A DNA stretch of 64,000 nt from the NCBI GenBank assembly GCA_021014325.1, contig CM037459.1, positions 1,116,001 through 1,180,000 of the forward strand, written 5' to 3'. This DNA comes from Plazaster borealis. Lineage: Eukaryota > Echinodermata > Asteroidea > Forcipulatida > Labidiasteridae. The stretch's first letter is position 1. Every line of letters begins with the position of its first letter. Below, piece by piece: positions 1 through 12,000 of this stretch. A program made the translations under genes and the position numbers. Below the pieces are notes generated by a model that saw only the letters and a list, made by a program, of their open reading frames with translations, made no database searches and had not been told where the DNA came from.

Positions 1-48
1 ATCCTGTACAACAAACACACCATCAGACCAACCTGTGGATATTTAATC

Positions 49-300
49 AAGTGACAAACCACAAGGGAAACTGACTGGGTAAATTTTTAAATAGCTTCCA
101 AGGGGTTGATTAAAGAAAAATTTACTAGAGCGGGACTTGAACTTGATCCTGTACCTCTTGATTAATGTGTCGGCGCTCTTTCAACCAGCACGTTAATTTG
201 GAGGTCGCAGGTTCAAGTTCCGCTCTAGTAAGTTTGTCTTTGTTCAACCCCGAATTATTTAAAATTTACCCCGTCAGTTTCTCTTGTGGTTTAGTACTTG
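49..300. repeat. Inverted pair of tRNA-derived SINE copies
   Basis: The arm at 49-142 is largely the reverse complement of the arm at 210-300. Both contain a B-box-like GGTTCAAGT(C/T)CCGCTCTAGT end and a shared tail with CGTCAGTTTCTCTTGTGGTT. The same tail recurs at 23495-23530 and 20790-20815, and the same tRNA-like head at 21000-21065. Pol III-type boxes without a full cloverleaf indicate a SINE and not a tRNA gene. Confidence 0.6.
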
Positions 301-389
301 AAATTTAAGCAAATTACGTACGTATGTAGTTGATCTTGTTTTCGTGAAAGCAACAAATACTCTCTAAAATTTAGCAGGGATTTTGTTGT

Positions 390-590
390 TTGGGTCTTCG
401 TGTGCACTTTCTCGACTATGACCCTTTTCAAAACCACTGCTTTGGCTTCGGCTTAGGCTCTGGCTTAGGCTCTGGCTTAGGCTCTGGCTTAGGCTCTGGC
501 TTAGTCTTTGGCTTAGTCTTTGGCTTAGTCTCTAGCTTAGGCTCTGGCTTAGGCTCCATCTGCCTGTTTGAAGCCATGTACCAAAAGCAT
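390..590. repeat. 12-bp minisatellite (GGCTTAGGCTCT) in a foldback repeat arm
   Basis: From about 444 to 556 the unit GGCTTAGGCTCT and its variants (GGCTTAGTCTTT) repeat about nine times. The unit length is a multiple of three, which creates a spurious Gly/Ser/Leu reading frame. The preceding CCTTTTCAAAACCACTGC and the repeat are matched, inverted, at 1265-1345, and a related repeat lies at 29395-29545. Confidence 0.65.
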
Positions 591-659
591 GGTATTTGGG
601 CTGGAAACCAATTTCAGATGAACAAGGACTTTTTTGCGCTAAGCATTTGTTGTGCTTTA

Positions 660-1045
660 TTAAAGGCAGTGGACACCATTGGTAATTGTCAAAAACCAGT
701 CTTCTCACTTGCTGTATCTCAACATATGCACAAAATAACCAACCTGTAAAAATTTGAGCTCAATCGGTCATCGAAGTTGCGAGATAATAATGAAAGAAAA
801 AACACCCTTGTCACACGAAAGTGTGTGCTTTCAGATGCTTGATTTTGAGACCTCAAATTCTAAATCTGAGGTCTTGAAATCAAATTCGTGGCAAATTACT
901 TCTTTCTCGAAAACTACTCCACTTCAGAGTGAGCCGTTTCTCACAATGTTTTATACTACCAACCTCTCCCTATTACTCATTACCAAGTAAGGTTTTATGC
1001 TAATAATTATTTTGAGTAATTACCAATAGTGTCCACTGCCTTTAA
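660..1045. mobile_element. TTAA-flanked MITE, family A
   Basis: The element begins TTAAAGGCAGTGGACAC and ends with the inverse, GTCCACTGCCTTTAA. It has an internal palindrome (GACCTCA...TGAGGTC). Related copies lie at 34890, 40311, 41871, 49297, 53821, 60777 and, more diverged, 12051. It has no coding capacity. TTAA flanks suggest mobilisation by a piggyBac-type transposase, which is an inference. Confidence 0.75.
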
Positions 1046-2698
1046 AAGCAGGGCTTGAATTTGATGGGATAATCCACAAGACCACCACAGGGCTTGTAGC
1101 TCAAAACATTTGCTGGACCTTTTTGTTTTTATAAGACCAGAATTTAAATGAGAACAATATTTCCGAACCGTTTAATAAGTAAACTGTTTATATTTGAACA
1201 AGCACTGAGAGAAGATTTATCTCATTTTTTCTTTTGGGTACTGTAAGTACCCTTCGCTACTAGTTTTCAAAATACGTGGCAGGCCCTAAGCCGGAGTCTA
1301 AGATAGAGCCTAAGATGAAGCTGTGGTTTCGAAAAGTGTGGCAATATTTCAGCTCATTCTCTGGAGGAATGGCTGTGAACAGCAAACATTCTAATAAGTG
1401 AGACTACCAAACTGAAAGCTAAAATCATTTTCCCTTTGATTATTATTATTCCTTAATATTTTATCTTGAATGCTGCAATTTGTTTCCTATTTTTAATCAG
1501 GTTCATTAGGAAATAGGAATCGGTCCATGGCTTCCTTGTTGAGCATCCCAAATACATAATTTTATCAAATATGTATTTAGTATTAGACATTCCTCACTCT
1601 CTCTCATTGATAATGAATAGTACTTGCTCATTTCTAGTGATATGAATTATTGAATGACAGTAGGATATTCATGACATTATGGAAACTGGACTGTAGTGTA
1701 AGTCTCGCCTGTATCCAAACGATGGGCCCTGTTAGAGTGTGCAATTTGGTTTCCTTCCCATGTTAAAGCAATGTGCGTTGGAACCCAAGTTTCATAAAAT
1801 ATTCAGTATACAGTATAATAAGGATTCTGGACAGTAACTTCAACGGATATTTTTTTAACCTTTTTTATTCTTTTATAAAAAAAATATTTAGTGAGCAGTG
1901 TTTCCAACTTGTTGATAAAATCAGGCTTGTTTTTTCTTGTTGGTGCATGGTTGACTTTTATAGAGCTTAGCGGAACTGTAAGGTTTTTATGGTGGGTCTA
2001 TTGAGTTAATTGAACGATCGGATGATCATAGATGACGTTGTTGATTGGTGCATGGTTTTATTAAACAAACAATGGTTGGTTTGCACACTACGCTCAGTTC
2101 CTCTGTGTCGTTTTGGAAACAACAGTATGTACTTTATCACATGAGCGAATCCATTCCCATTTAATAAAGCCCAGCAAAACGAACACTCTTGCTAGGTTAC
2201 CTTAATGAAGCTTAACCTTACTCCCAACATGGACTACCTCCATGCTCCCAAGCAAGGGTAGTTTCTCCCAAGAATTGGCTATATATAGGATTTTGCCAGG
2301 GTTAGCAATTTAAGTGTGAAAAGGTCAAGCAAATTTTTTTGGGAATTCCGGGGACTGTTAGGGACTCTTTTGTTAAAGAGGTCCAAGAAAAATTTGTGAT
2401 AGAGCTCCAGTTGCCCATCTTGCGCCTCGTGGCACAACATGATCTTGGTTTAAAGACACAATTCTAAGAGCGTTAACTAAATGGGAGCATTTAAGTGGTA
2501 ACCTGGGAATAAATTGCTTTACAAATTTACTTGCTAAGCAATAATTAGAAGGGAACCAGTCAAAAGCATCATACATTACAGTGGTGCGGGTCTGGTAACC
2601 TGTTTTCTGTGAGTAGTACATGTAGTGCTTAGCTTGGATGGAATTGGCCAGGAAGGAGTAGCAACACAATGAAGACATTGTGCTCTTAACCTATAACC
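1046..2698. other. No gene seen; AT-rich DNA with repeat arm
   Basis: Contains the inverted partner of the 12-bp repeat element (about 1265-1345). The rest is AT-rich with only short shadow reading frames. No exon with convincing splice sites was found. Confidence 0.5.
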
Positions 2699-2853
2699 AG
2701 GGCCCAATTTCATAGAGCTGCTTAAGCACAATAAGTAACTAAGCAAAACAAAATTATGCTTACCAGAATAAGGTTACCAGCCAAAACCATGTCTTATGTA
2801 CACTGGTATTCTAGCAATTTCTTCTGCTTAAGCAGCTGTTTGAAATTGGGTCC
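2699..2853. mobile_element. Foldback element, family C
   Basis: Starts GGCCCAATTTCATAGAGCTG followed by CTTAAGCAC and ends with the inverse (GCTTAAGCAGCTG...AAATTGGG). Copies occur at 9159, 14130, 23008, 24527 and, more diverged, at 30311 and 60004. Non-coding, short and with inverted ends, so classed as a MITE-like foldback. Confidence 0.7.
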
Positions 2854-5059
2854 GGAACTGCATGTATTAATGAAGCATAGATTTACATAGTAGCTAAAGC
2901 TTGGATAACATAAAAACTTGCAGAATCATTGCTTGCCAATTTGGGCCAAGGTAAATGTATGGATCTTAGATACAGGAATAAACAACTCAAATAAAGGAAT
3001 GTTATAATATTGGTCTAGGAAGTGTTTGATTATGTTGTTTTGGGGAAACATCAGAAACAACCCTTTGAAGATGGCATCAAAATTATGCATTGATGAGAGA
3101 ATCTGTAGTGTTTCTAAAATTAGAAATGCAGTACGTCCAATTTTGCTGTAGATCTTTTTAGTGATTACAATAATTTAAAAATGTTGACATGTTAATTTTC
3201 ATTCATTTACAGAAAAAGTATTGTATTAAATTAATGTTTTTTTAATGTAAACATTTAAACATGTACAATGTAAAAGAACGAAAACTAGTGTGTCAAAAAA
3301 CATGTAAAATAAGGCAATCCAAAATATTGAGCCTAGTTTAGTTGCATTGCTGGTTGTAAATGTTCATCAATTTATACAGTACATACATTGTGTATGTACC
3401 GTATAAATTGATCCCCTGTGGTTTATCATTTGATAAATTGATGTTAGTCCAATAATTATGTTAAATTTTCTTCAACTCGTTCTTTCGTAATTACGGAGAA
3501 TTGATTACAAAAACTATAGTGGCAAATAAATCAATCCTACCGATAATATTACAAAAATTCCCATCAGCATATTTACACTGCGTTTAATATTAACAATTTC
3601 TAGTGCTTAATCGGATATCATTCCCTGTGAACCAATCAGAATCCTCCAAGGAGGCCAGCAGGTGTTTCAATACTGAATATTCATGAGCGGTCTCGATAAA
3701 TAAACACAATTGTTGTTAATCATTTATCCATTAGGCCAGGCCGGTTCGTTACAAAAGACATTTGCATTTCTGATGAATTGAAACTTGATTGCTGAACTAA
3801 GACCAATAACTCATGGATTTTACTGCATGCATCGTTTTCATCTTACAGAATGATTTCTCAATAATTGTGTTTTTATGGAAAAACCAGTCTTTTTGAATGA
3901 ATACATTTAACTTTATATAAATGTCAGTTTTTGATGAGTTAATTATTTAGCATTATCAATTGGGTTAAATTGAAGTGTGGCTTATTATATATTTTTAAGT
4001 TTAATTGTTTTCATTATTTATTTATTTACATGTATACTTATTTAATTGTTTCTATTTTCCTTTGATGTTCATGTACAAAATGGTGATTTGGTGATGTGAG
4101 TTGTCAGGAAATTTACTCTTAATTCAATAACACGTTCCTTTGTTGTAATATTTGGATCTACATGTACAATCCCGGCCATATCTCGTTGGGCCCCTGCAAC
4201 AAAAAGTCCCCCCCTTTTTTTTTGACACGCCCTACTGTGCAAGCAATGAATGTTTATTGTGTGTGCACATTCTTCATTTTTTAAAGCCTTCTTTTTTATG
4301 TTGTATTATTTTGAAATATTTGTTCAGGCTCAAAAATTTCAGACAATCCCGTCCCTATCTCGACGGGCCCCCGCTCCCGAGCCCCCTGCTCAATGTTGGC
4401 TCTCATTGTGCGGTCTCCGCTCCAGCTGGGGTTAACAACATTGAGCGGGGGAACAGGGAAGGGTATGTTTAGTTTAACATGGCCTAAGCATTTTGGCTGG
4501 GATTGTAGACTGTCTTGGTCAAATTAATAATAATGAATATTAAATTACATTTTTGTTCCATTTTCCAGTGTATTATAGAATATCATTTGTCGTGTGAAAT
4601 TTCCACTTACCGTATTTTTTTATACAAAATGGTCCTAAGTTTTTTGTTCATTTCCTTGGCCTCCCCCTATTTATTCTTGGGCACCATGATATCACGGTAT
4701 GACTGATGTACATCTGGCAGACAGGGTACGCATCATGTCGTACTATTCTAGTACAGTGTAAATTGTATGTTGTAAAACTCCTAGCCTCTATAAGTGTACC
4801 AGCAGATATAATAGGTTTTCTGGAAAAAATATTGTTTGTGGAATTGTTTAGTTTTCCAGCTAGGACTGAACCATATACATGTACATGTAGTATCAACTAT
4901 CCTGTTGTTTTGTGGCAGACAGAGATAAATGAGGATCATAAAACCACTGTTAATAACTTAACATTGGCAAGCATACATGTAGTCACAAACAAGTCAATTA
5001 AGTCCCAAGAGTTTAATTTGTCTTGTTTGGAAGAAGCATCTTAAAGTGACTGATGGTAA
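2854..5059. other. No gene seen; includes a strong hairpin and a degenerate repeat
   Basis: A near-perfect palindrome with 21-bp arms and a tiny loop lies at 3366-3412 (arms ATCAATTTATAC.GTACATACA). At 4160-4505 a GC-rich repeat has the phrase CAATCCCG..C.ATATCTCG twice and an inverted CTCAATGTTG pair. Tracts of TACATGTA occur throughout. No coding exon was supported. Confidence 0.45.
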
Positions 5060-5475
5060 TAATAGTGGCTTCTTATATAGTGCTCATATCCGTCACTTAG
5101 TGACGCTCAAGGCACTTCAACATTCAGTATTTTCCTGCAAGGTAGTGCGGAGCTACGATTTTGAAGTATGAGACCAAGTCCTTTACATACATGTAGCACC
5201 ATGCAGTGGTTAACAAGGTGCTGTGGCACAATATGCTGCCGATCAAACCAGGAACACCGGGGCGAACCCCTTCTCTTATCGATAAGTGCACTGGGTTCTT
5301 TTACGTGCATCACATACACAACACACAGGACCAATGGCTTTACATCCCATCCAAAGGACGAAGCAATAATGGTTTTGAAAGTGTCACGACCGGGACTGGA
5401 ACCCACACTCTGCTAAACAGAAACACCAGAGCTTGAGTCCGGTGCTCTTATCCGCTCGACCACGACACGCCATTG
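5060..5475 (-). mobile_element. tRNA-derived SINE, family D
   Basis: On the minus strand it begins with GTGTCGTGGTCGAGCGGATA, a type II (Ser/Leu-like) tRNA head with an A box and, further in, a B box. A body with CAAGGTGCTGTGGC and a tail ending TATAAGAAGCCACTATTATT follow. A second copy is at 38743-39145 on the plus strand. Length about 400 bp. The acceptor stem and anticodon arm are not intact, so it is not a tRNA gene. Confidence 0.75.
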
Positions 5476-8400
5476 GTTTTAGAAAAAGAAAAAAAAAATT
5501 CATCCAACTTATTAAGATCATTTTAAAATCATCTCGTAAACTCTGGTTTTGTCCAACATTTAGCATTGAAATTGTATGCACACATGTTTTATGGAAATTC
5601 ATTTACTATTAGCATTTAAATTGAGTAGCAGCATAACCACTCTGATAAAGACTATTCATCAATAAATTAACATGTAGAAGACAAAATACAAATTAAACCT
5701 TGAACAAGTACATTTCAGGCAGATATACATGTACATGTACATTGTATGCTACTTAGGATGATTGGTTATGGAAACCAAGTCTTGCAAATAAAGCTTTCAG
5801 AATAAAATTATATACTGTATAAATGATTGGTCCATGTTTTGAACAGGAAGTTAGTCTTTACCAAACCATGTAAACACTAATGTAGCATAGTGTGCAAATA
5901 AGCTTGCGTAATATGGATGGTTTAATCATCAGATATGTCTTAATTTAGTTTCAGTATCATTGACTGATCAGGCACAGCTGCCCACTGTCTTTGTTGTGTA
6001 CCCTACATGTATGTGCAGTTAGCAATATTGGATACTGATTGTCGTTGTTTTAAAGAGGGATCTGACTGTTTTGCCCTTCCAGCCTCAATTTGGTTACATT
6101 GACTTTATAGTCCCTTCTCGGATAGCGTCATTCTGGAGAACTTCTCCCTAATTCTGCAGAAAATTCCCTGAAAACAAACCAATCTTTCCATTTTCTAATG
6201 AACAGATTTGAAAATCTCCCTAATTATGGAAACTTTTTCTCTATTATGTTGAATGTTAATCTGAATATCTCCCTTTTTGTTGTACAAAATCTCCCTGGTT
6301 GAAAATTACAAATGATGGCAGCTCTGCTAGCTACATGTACACACGTATTTAATGCACGTTGCTAGAACTGCGCGAACATAAGCCTTGAATCACGGTGCTG
6401 AATAGCACTACACGTACGTACCGTATGCGTAGTTTTCCAACATGACAGACCTATGGCATTGCTGTCGATATCTGACTACATGTACAGTGAAAAGGTTCTA
6501 TTGGCAAGTACCTGACTAAAAGGTTAATTGATGTACAGTCTACATGTATTATATAAAAAACCCACCCCCAAAACAACTGTAACAACAACAATTTATAAGC
6601 AAAAGCCAACTGAAATTATATCTGTAAAAGACGAATGGTATTGGTAGCTCAATACAAAAACCTGCCTGAGCTTTCATAGCAACAAATACTTTACAGATGC
6701 AATGAAGCGGATAATCCATGTAAAGTTTTTACTATCTACAAAATTCCAGACGGTTCCATATGAATGGGTACAAAGAACAGAGTACACAAAAGGTGGGGTA
6801 CATGTAGGTGACTTGAACAGACTGGTACTGGTAGTGAAACAGGAAACTAAATCTTTTAATGGATTCCAACTGCCTCTAGCTACCGGGCAATCTCGGTAGT
6901 CTAGTTGGTAAGTTGGTAAGACGGTGCTTACCTAGTTGGTAAGACACTGCTCTAGAATTGCAAGGGTCGTGGGTTCGAATCCCACCCGAGTAATAAGCCT
7001 GTGATATTTTTTCACAGGACTCGGGAAAGTACTGAGTATACAGTGCTAACACACATCAGTGTATGGGTAAAAAAACCAAAATTTATATACTTTATCCCCG
7101 ATGCAAATTTAACATCTATTATAAATCTTTTAACTTTAAGTTTCATGGCACGATTTTCACAGAAATGTATTTTTTTTTAAAGATTTTTTTCCTGAACAAA
7201 CAAATTTTGACAGATTGTGCTGCTTCAAAACGAACACCATACAGAACATTTGCATTATATGCCATGGAAAATGCACAAATACATACAACATGAAAATCGT
7301 ACATGGTCGATGGATGTGAGATAATGTTGGGACCCGACAATAATTCATTTTTAGTTTTTAATTAACCACCACTTATCATTGGCGGATTTTTTAGTGCAAT
7401 ACCTTATAACTTTCTAGAATTTATAAATAACTATTTGAGATTTAAATCTAAATTTTGGGGACGAATCTGACAATAATTGGACCCAGCATCTGTAAATGGC
7501 ATGGAGTAAACATGAGACAATTCCTTATTTTTGTTATTACAATGAGATCCCATTTTTTATGATCAAACAAGATAATAATTATAAAGAGAAATTTATAAAG
7601 CGCAAACAGTTGCAGACCAGCTTCGCCTCAAGGCGCTGAATACAAGCAAATGGATTAAACAACAAAAGTTTCAAAAATTAAAACTGTTTACTTTAGATAT
7701 TAAAAATAGCCTAGTTTATCTCTGTGGTAATGTACATCATACACAGTGGCGTATCCAGACATTTTCATTTGAAGGGGGGAACCCCCTGCCTTCCCCCTGG
7801 TTACGCCACTGATCATACACGATGTCAATACATGTAACCTTTAAAACAAAAAGAGTGACCTTATATTGCAAAAAATGGAACCCTTTTGAAGGAAAAAAAA
7901 GAGGAAATGACAGTGGCTGGAATAAATAATTGTTTATGGTTGCCCTGGTAATGTAATTGGTCTAGCGTTAACGTGTCATTTTTACCACTATTAATAAAGT
8001 GAATGGATAACCATGAGATGAATCAATTCAAGTAGGAATTGATCGCCATGGTGATTTGAGTTGTCAGGAAATTTGCTCTGAATTCAAAAACACGTACTTT
8101 ATGTTCCCATGTAACTATGGGACCTCTCCACATTGTCAGGTTTTGAAAACGTTTTCACAGTTTTGGAATAGAAAAAATTAAGACTGTTTACCTTTACTTT
8201 AGATATCAAAAATTGCCTTGGGCTCTGTGGTAATGTACATGTAATACACAGTGGCGTAACCAGACATTTTCATTTACTTACGTGATGTCAATAGAAAAGG
8301 TAACCTTTATTAACAAAAAGAGTGACCTTGTACATGTATATTCCAGGGCCTTTCTGGCAGGCAAGATGCGGCACTGGTTTATTTTTTATGGGAAATTTTA

Positions 8401-8941
8401 CAACGGTGTCATAACTTCCACATAAATCCGGCTTTCTTTAATATCAAAAGTTGATATGACACTTTAATTTTCATAAAATATAAGATTGATTGTTTTCTTT
8501 CATCGAGGTGTGTACAAATCATGCCTGCAGGAAGTCCAGGCTCAGTGGCTCTTCTGTTACGATGTATGTAAAGAGTTTGTCAACCCTTGAAAACAGGTTT
8601 CAGCCTGGACACACCTGTCAGGGTTTATCAATTCTTTTACAACTGGATCCCCTTCTATCTCTTTAGATTTTATTTCTACTATTCAAAATTAAAACCATAT
8701 CCACAAAATTTTGTTTTTATAGCCCACATAAAATGTTGTACACAATACTTAGAATAAACAAGTCATGGTTGAGTTAATTGGTGAAATAAACATTCAATTT
8801 AAAAATAGTAGAAGTTTGTTATGGTGGTTGATCTGCATGCCTATAAAATCGATTCCCCTTAATTTATTTTGTCTTTTCATTGTTGTTCTTGAAGCCCCGC
8901 AATAAGTAAATTATTACTATTTTTTGTATTTTACTGTGCAG
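5476..8941. other. Upstream region; missing 5' exon of the voltage-sensor gene not found
   Basis: An exon ending in phase 2 should lie upstream of 8942, but none with a convincing start or donor could be recognised here. The stretch holds a SINE (6870-7100), a SINE-like fragment near 7590-7665, a small foldback (CAGTGGCGTA...TTACGCCACTG, 7744-7812) and a repeat at 8050-8110 shared with 4080-4145. Confidence 0.4.
6870..7100 (+). mobile_element. tRNA-derived SINE, family E
   Basis: A tRNA-like head (TCTCGGTAGTCTAGTTGGTA ... GTGGGTTCGAATCCCACC) is followed by a tail with GACTCGGGAAAGTACTGAG and CATCAGTGTATGGGTAAAA. A 20-bp part of the head is duplicated (AGTTGGTAAG), which breaks the cloverleaf. 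A minus-strand copy lies at 21400-21680 and fragments at 33045-33330 and 43950-44000. Confidence 0.7.
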
Positions 8942-9069
8942 ATTCCACCAACACCTGGACCACTTCATCAACAGCATTCCTCTGCATGTGACGGTGTTTA
9001 TTTTAGTTACTGGCAACTGCTTCATTGTTGCTGGTGAACTACTTCTGTCATATAATATGATACAAAATG
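8942..9069 (+). CDS. Exon 1 (as numbered here): S1 helix of the voltage-sensor protein
   Basis: This 128-nt exon follows a TTTTACTGTGCAG acceptor and ends at a GTAAGG donor. Its first base completes a codon from an unseen upstream exon. It encodes residues 1-42, with a short amphipathic lead (HLDHFI) and helix S1. Aligned on the conserved S1 Glu (residue 32, Hv1 Glu119), Asn25 falls exactly seven residues before it, on the Hv1 selectivity residue Asp112. The residue matching Hv1 Asp123 is Ser. The exon is open on one frame only, is surrounded by non-coding repeats, and continues in phase with exon 2. Confidence 0.88.
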
Positions 9070-12000
9070 GTAAGGCCACCCTCCCCCAATGTCTGAATTT
9101 CTTGTCTTTACTCTAGTTTCCAGTATTGCATGTCTTTTCTCAAGCGTGTAAATTAAGCAGGGCCCAATTTCATAGAGCTGCTTAAGCACAAAATATTGCT
9201 TTACAATTTTCTGCTAAGCAGAAATGAGCAGGATACCAGTCACAAATTGTACACGTGACATTGTAGTTTGGCTGGTAACCTTATTCTGGTAAGCAAACTT
9301 TTGTTGCGCTTAGCTACTTTTTGTGCTTAAGCAGCTCTATGAAATCGAGCCCTGATGTTTTCTACAGTGGTCCTAAGCAGAACTTGAATTTCGTAGCTCT
9401 GTTTACATAAGCAAAGGAAAAGGCATGCTTACATGTGGTTGTTTTTCGGTTCTTGTAACCAGAAGAGTGACAAAACAATGGAAATCCGATTGCAAATGGG
9501 CACACCAACTGTCAAATTTTCTTGATATTAAGGGTTCTCACCAGGTTTCTTTTAGAACTGTGGGGCACTCTGGGCCAAAATTTGGGGATGTTTGGCCGAA
9601 GCGCGCTGAATTGAAACAAGGTCTTCGGAATGTTTTCTATTTGGTGTTTTTCTTGGTTTTCAAAGCCCTACTGTGCAATTTGGATTATTCTAGAGGTTTT
9701 CTTTTCATGTTTTTTTGTGAAACTACCGATACGCTAGCTTAAATGCATGGGGAGAACCCTTTTTTATTAAATACATCTATGCTTAAAATTTTCCTGATTT
9801 TTTACGTTAAACGGCTGCATGAACCTTGTTAACCCTTATAAGGTGCTACATAAATTGATCTCATAATTCAAAGAAATTCAAAAACCTGTCTTAATGTTTT
9901 TGTTTGTTCAAGTGATTTGAGTACCTTATATACGTGCACTATTATTATTATTATTATCATTATTATTATAATAATTTCATTAGCTCAGTTATTGCTGGTG
10001 TCAGTCTTGGTCTGGGTCTCAACACCCTGTAGAGCTGGTCCAAGGCAAAGACAGTCTTTGACTGTCAAATACAGTCTTTGACCATCAAAGACAGGCTTTG
10101 ACAGTCAAAGACTATCTTTGTCTTGGACTACTGAGGTCTTGGAATCTCACTAGTCTCTGATGAAGATTTTATTTAATTCTATTTATTTGTTATAAATCTT
10201 TCTGGTAATAAAATTAAGGGATTCCCTCATAAGTGCATAGCATTATGACCTGATATAGGTTTGAAGATAACTGTGTAGAGAAGATGATCAAAGAAATGTT
10301 AGTTTTAGATGTGGGAGGAAACCCCAAATGGGGAAACCCAACGTAATCAGGTAGGGACTGAAAACCCATCCACGTGCAGAGCTCCGGTTCGAGGTGGGAT
10401 TCGAACCGGGTCCATATTGGCGAAAGGCAGAGCAAGTTGATCTTAACTTAAAGGTTAGGTAGGGTCATACTTTGGTAATGACCCCAGATTTTTGTTCTCG
10501 TAATTTCTATCAGAAATCAGCGTTACAATGACAAAAACCAATCTATGAGCTTACAACTGTACCTTTAGAGAGGAAAGACCAAAAACAACAGAATCAGCTG
10601 AGAAGTTAAATGAACATGTACTGTAGATATCTGAACAAAAATTTCAAATGTTAATAACATTTGAATTTTTGTTCAGACATCTTTTTTGTTCAGACATCTA
10701 CTCATGTTCATTTAACTTCTCAGCTGATTCTGTTTTTTTATTTTTTTATTAAATTAAAAAGAAAACCCCCACAAAGGATTTGTGTTTTTTGCAGTTTGTT
10801 GTTATTTTACAATTAAAACACTGCCGATGTTTTGTTGATGCAAAGCAGTCATGCGCATAGACGAATCAAAAGCTCTCCTTTAAACAAAACAACAAATCAC
10901 TGGGAGGAATTCATGTTGACCTGAGTGCAATTTGTGTAAAATGCATGAACACTTGATGTGTCCATAAAGATAAAATTGTTTTGTTTTGGCTTGAAGCACA
11001 CATGTAGCATCAAGTTACATCTGTACAGGTATCAGAAGGTATGCAAGGTTACTCCCTAAAGCATACCCAGTGAAAACACTTTTACCTTTTTATTTGGGTT
11101 CCTTTAAAGATAGGGTTATTGATTTTTGCTTATTCATAGAAAAATCTTAAAGAAAGATAAAATGAAAGTCACATGCGAAAGTTTCAGCTGAATACAGTGT
11201 CTTCTTGCTGAGAAAAACAAAACAAAACTGTCACGGTATTTTCACAAGAACGTTAAATCACGTTTAGCGTCTGCGAGGTGACAGCGGGTACCAACCGCAT
11301 CTCTGGCCGCAGCATTCGCAAACGGACACCAACCCTCAGAAATCTGAGAAACGATTCATGCATGAACCATTTCTCAGATTCAAATGTTTTTGGGTGAAAA
11401 ATTATCTAAACCATATTACTTTCTCAAAATAATTTATACTATCAACAGCTGCAGCTCTTCCCACCAAGTAAGTTTTTATGGTCATTAATTTTTGGAGTAT
11501 TTACCGGTACCAATCTATGACTCTTTAAATGCGTTAATGGAAACGTGTTTGGTGTAATTTAAAAGAAATATGACTGTTTTTATAAACGATGAGTAATTTA
11601 CATACCAGTACCTTTAGATGTAAATGCCCTTAACCTTACAGTTAAGATAAACATCTGGTGAAATTTCATGAAGGCCATCGTTAGAAGTAAAGTCCAAGAC
11701 TGTTATTTCTAATTAATCTGTTGTTACTATAATTGACAAAAAATTCCACAACCAAAATGTTTTGGAGAAAACCAACAAACTAATTTAAGCTGACCTGATA
11801 TCAACTTCCTGCTGTCAGACCTGGAATTCTTTGATTTGACTTTCATTTTGGCAAAGTGTTTTTTGTTGGAATCACTTTGTGGAAATATTTTAAAGTGGTC
11901 CCAAGACCATGGGGCAACAAATTTTAGAGTTCATGTTTTTGTTACCATGTTAACATGATACATATTTGCTAGCATTGTGAATATATTTTACATGTTCACA

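Noticed and set aside
390..749. 119-codon frame with Gly-Ser-Gly-Leu repeats
   Set aside because: Produced by the 12-bp minisatellite, whose length is a multiple of three; it runs into a MITE.
2373..2678. 101-codon minus-strand frame
   Set aside because: No start context or homology; ends in sequence that looks like degraded repeat.
9425..9742. 105-codon plus-strand frame in intron 1
   Set aside because: Part of it (GGTTTCTTTTAGAACTG, TTTGGCCGAAGC) recurs at 15050-15125 in a non-coding repeat; no splice sites fit the gene.
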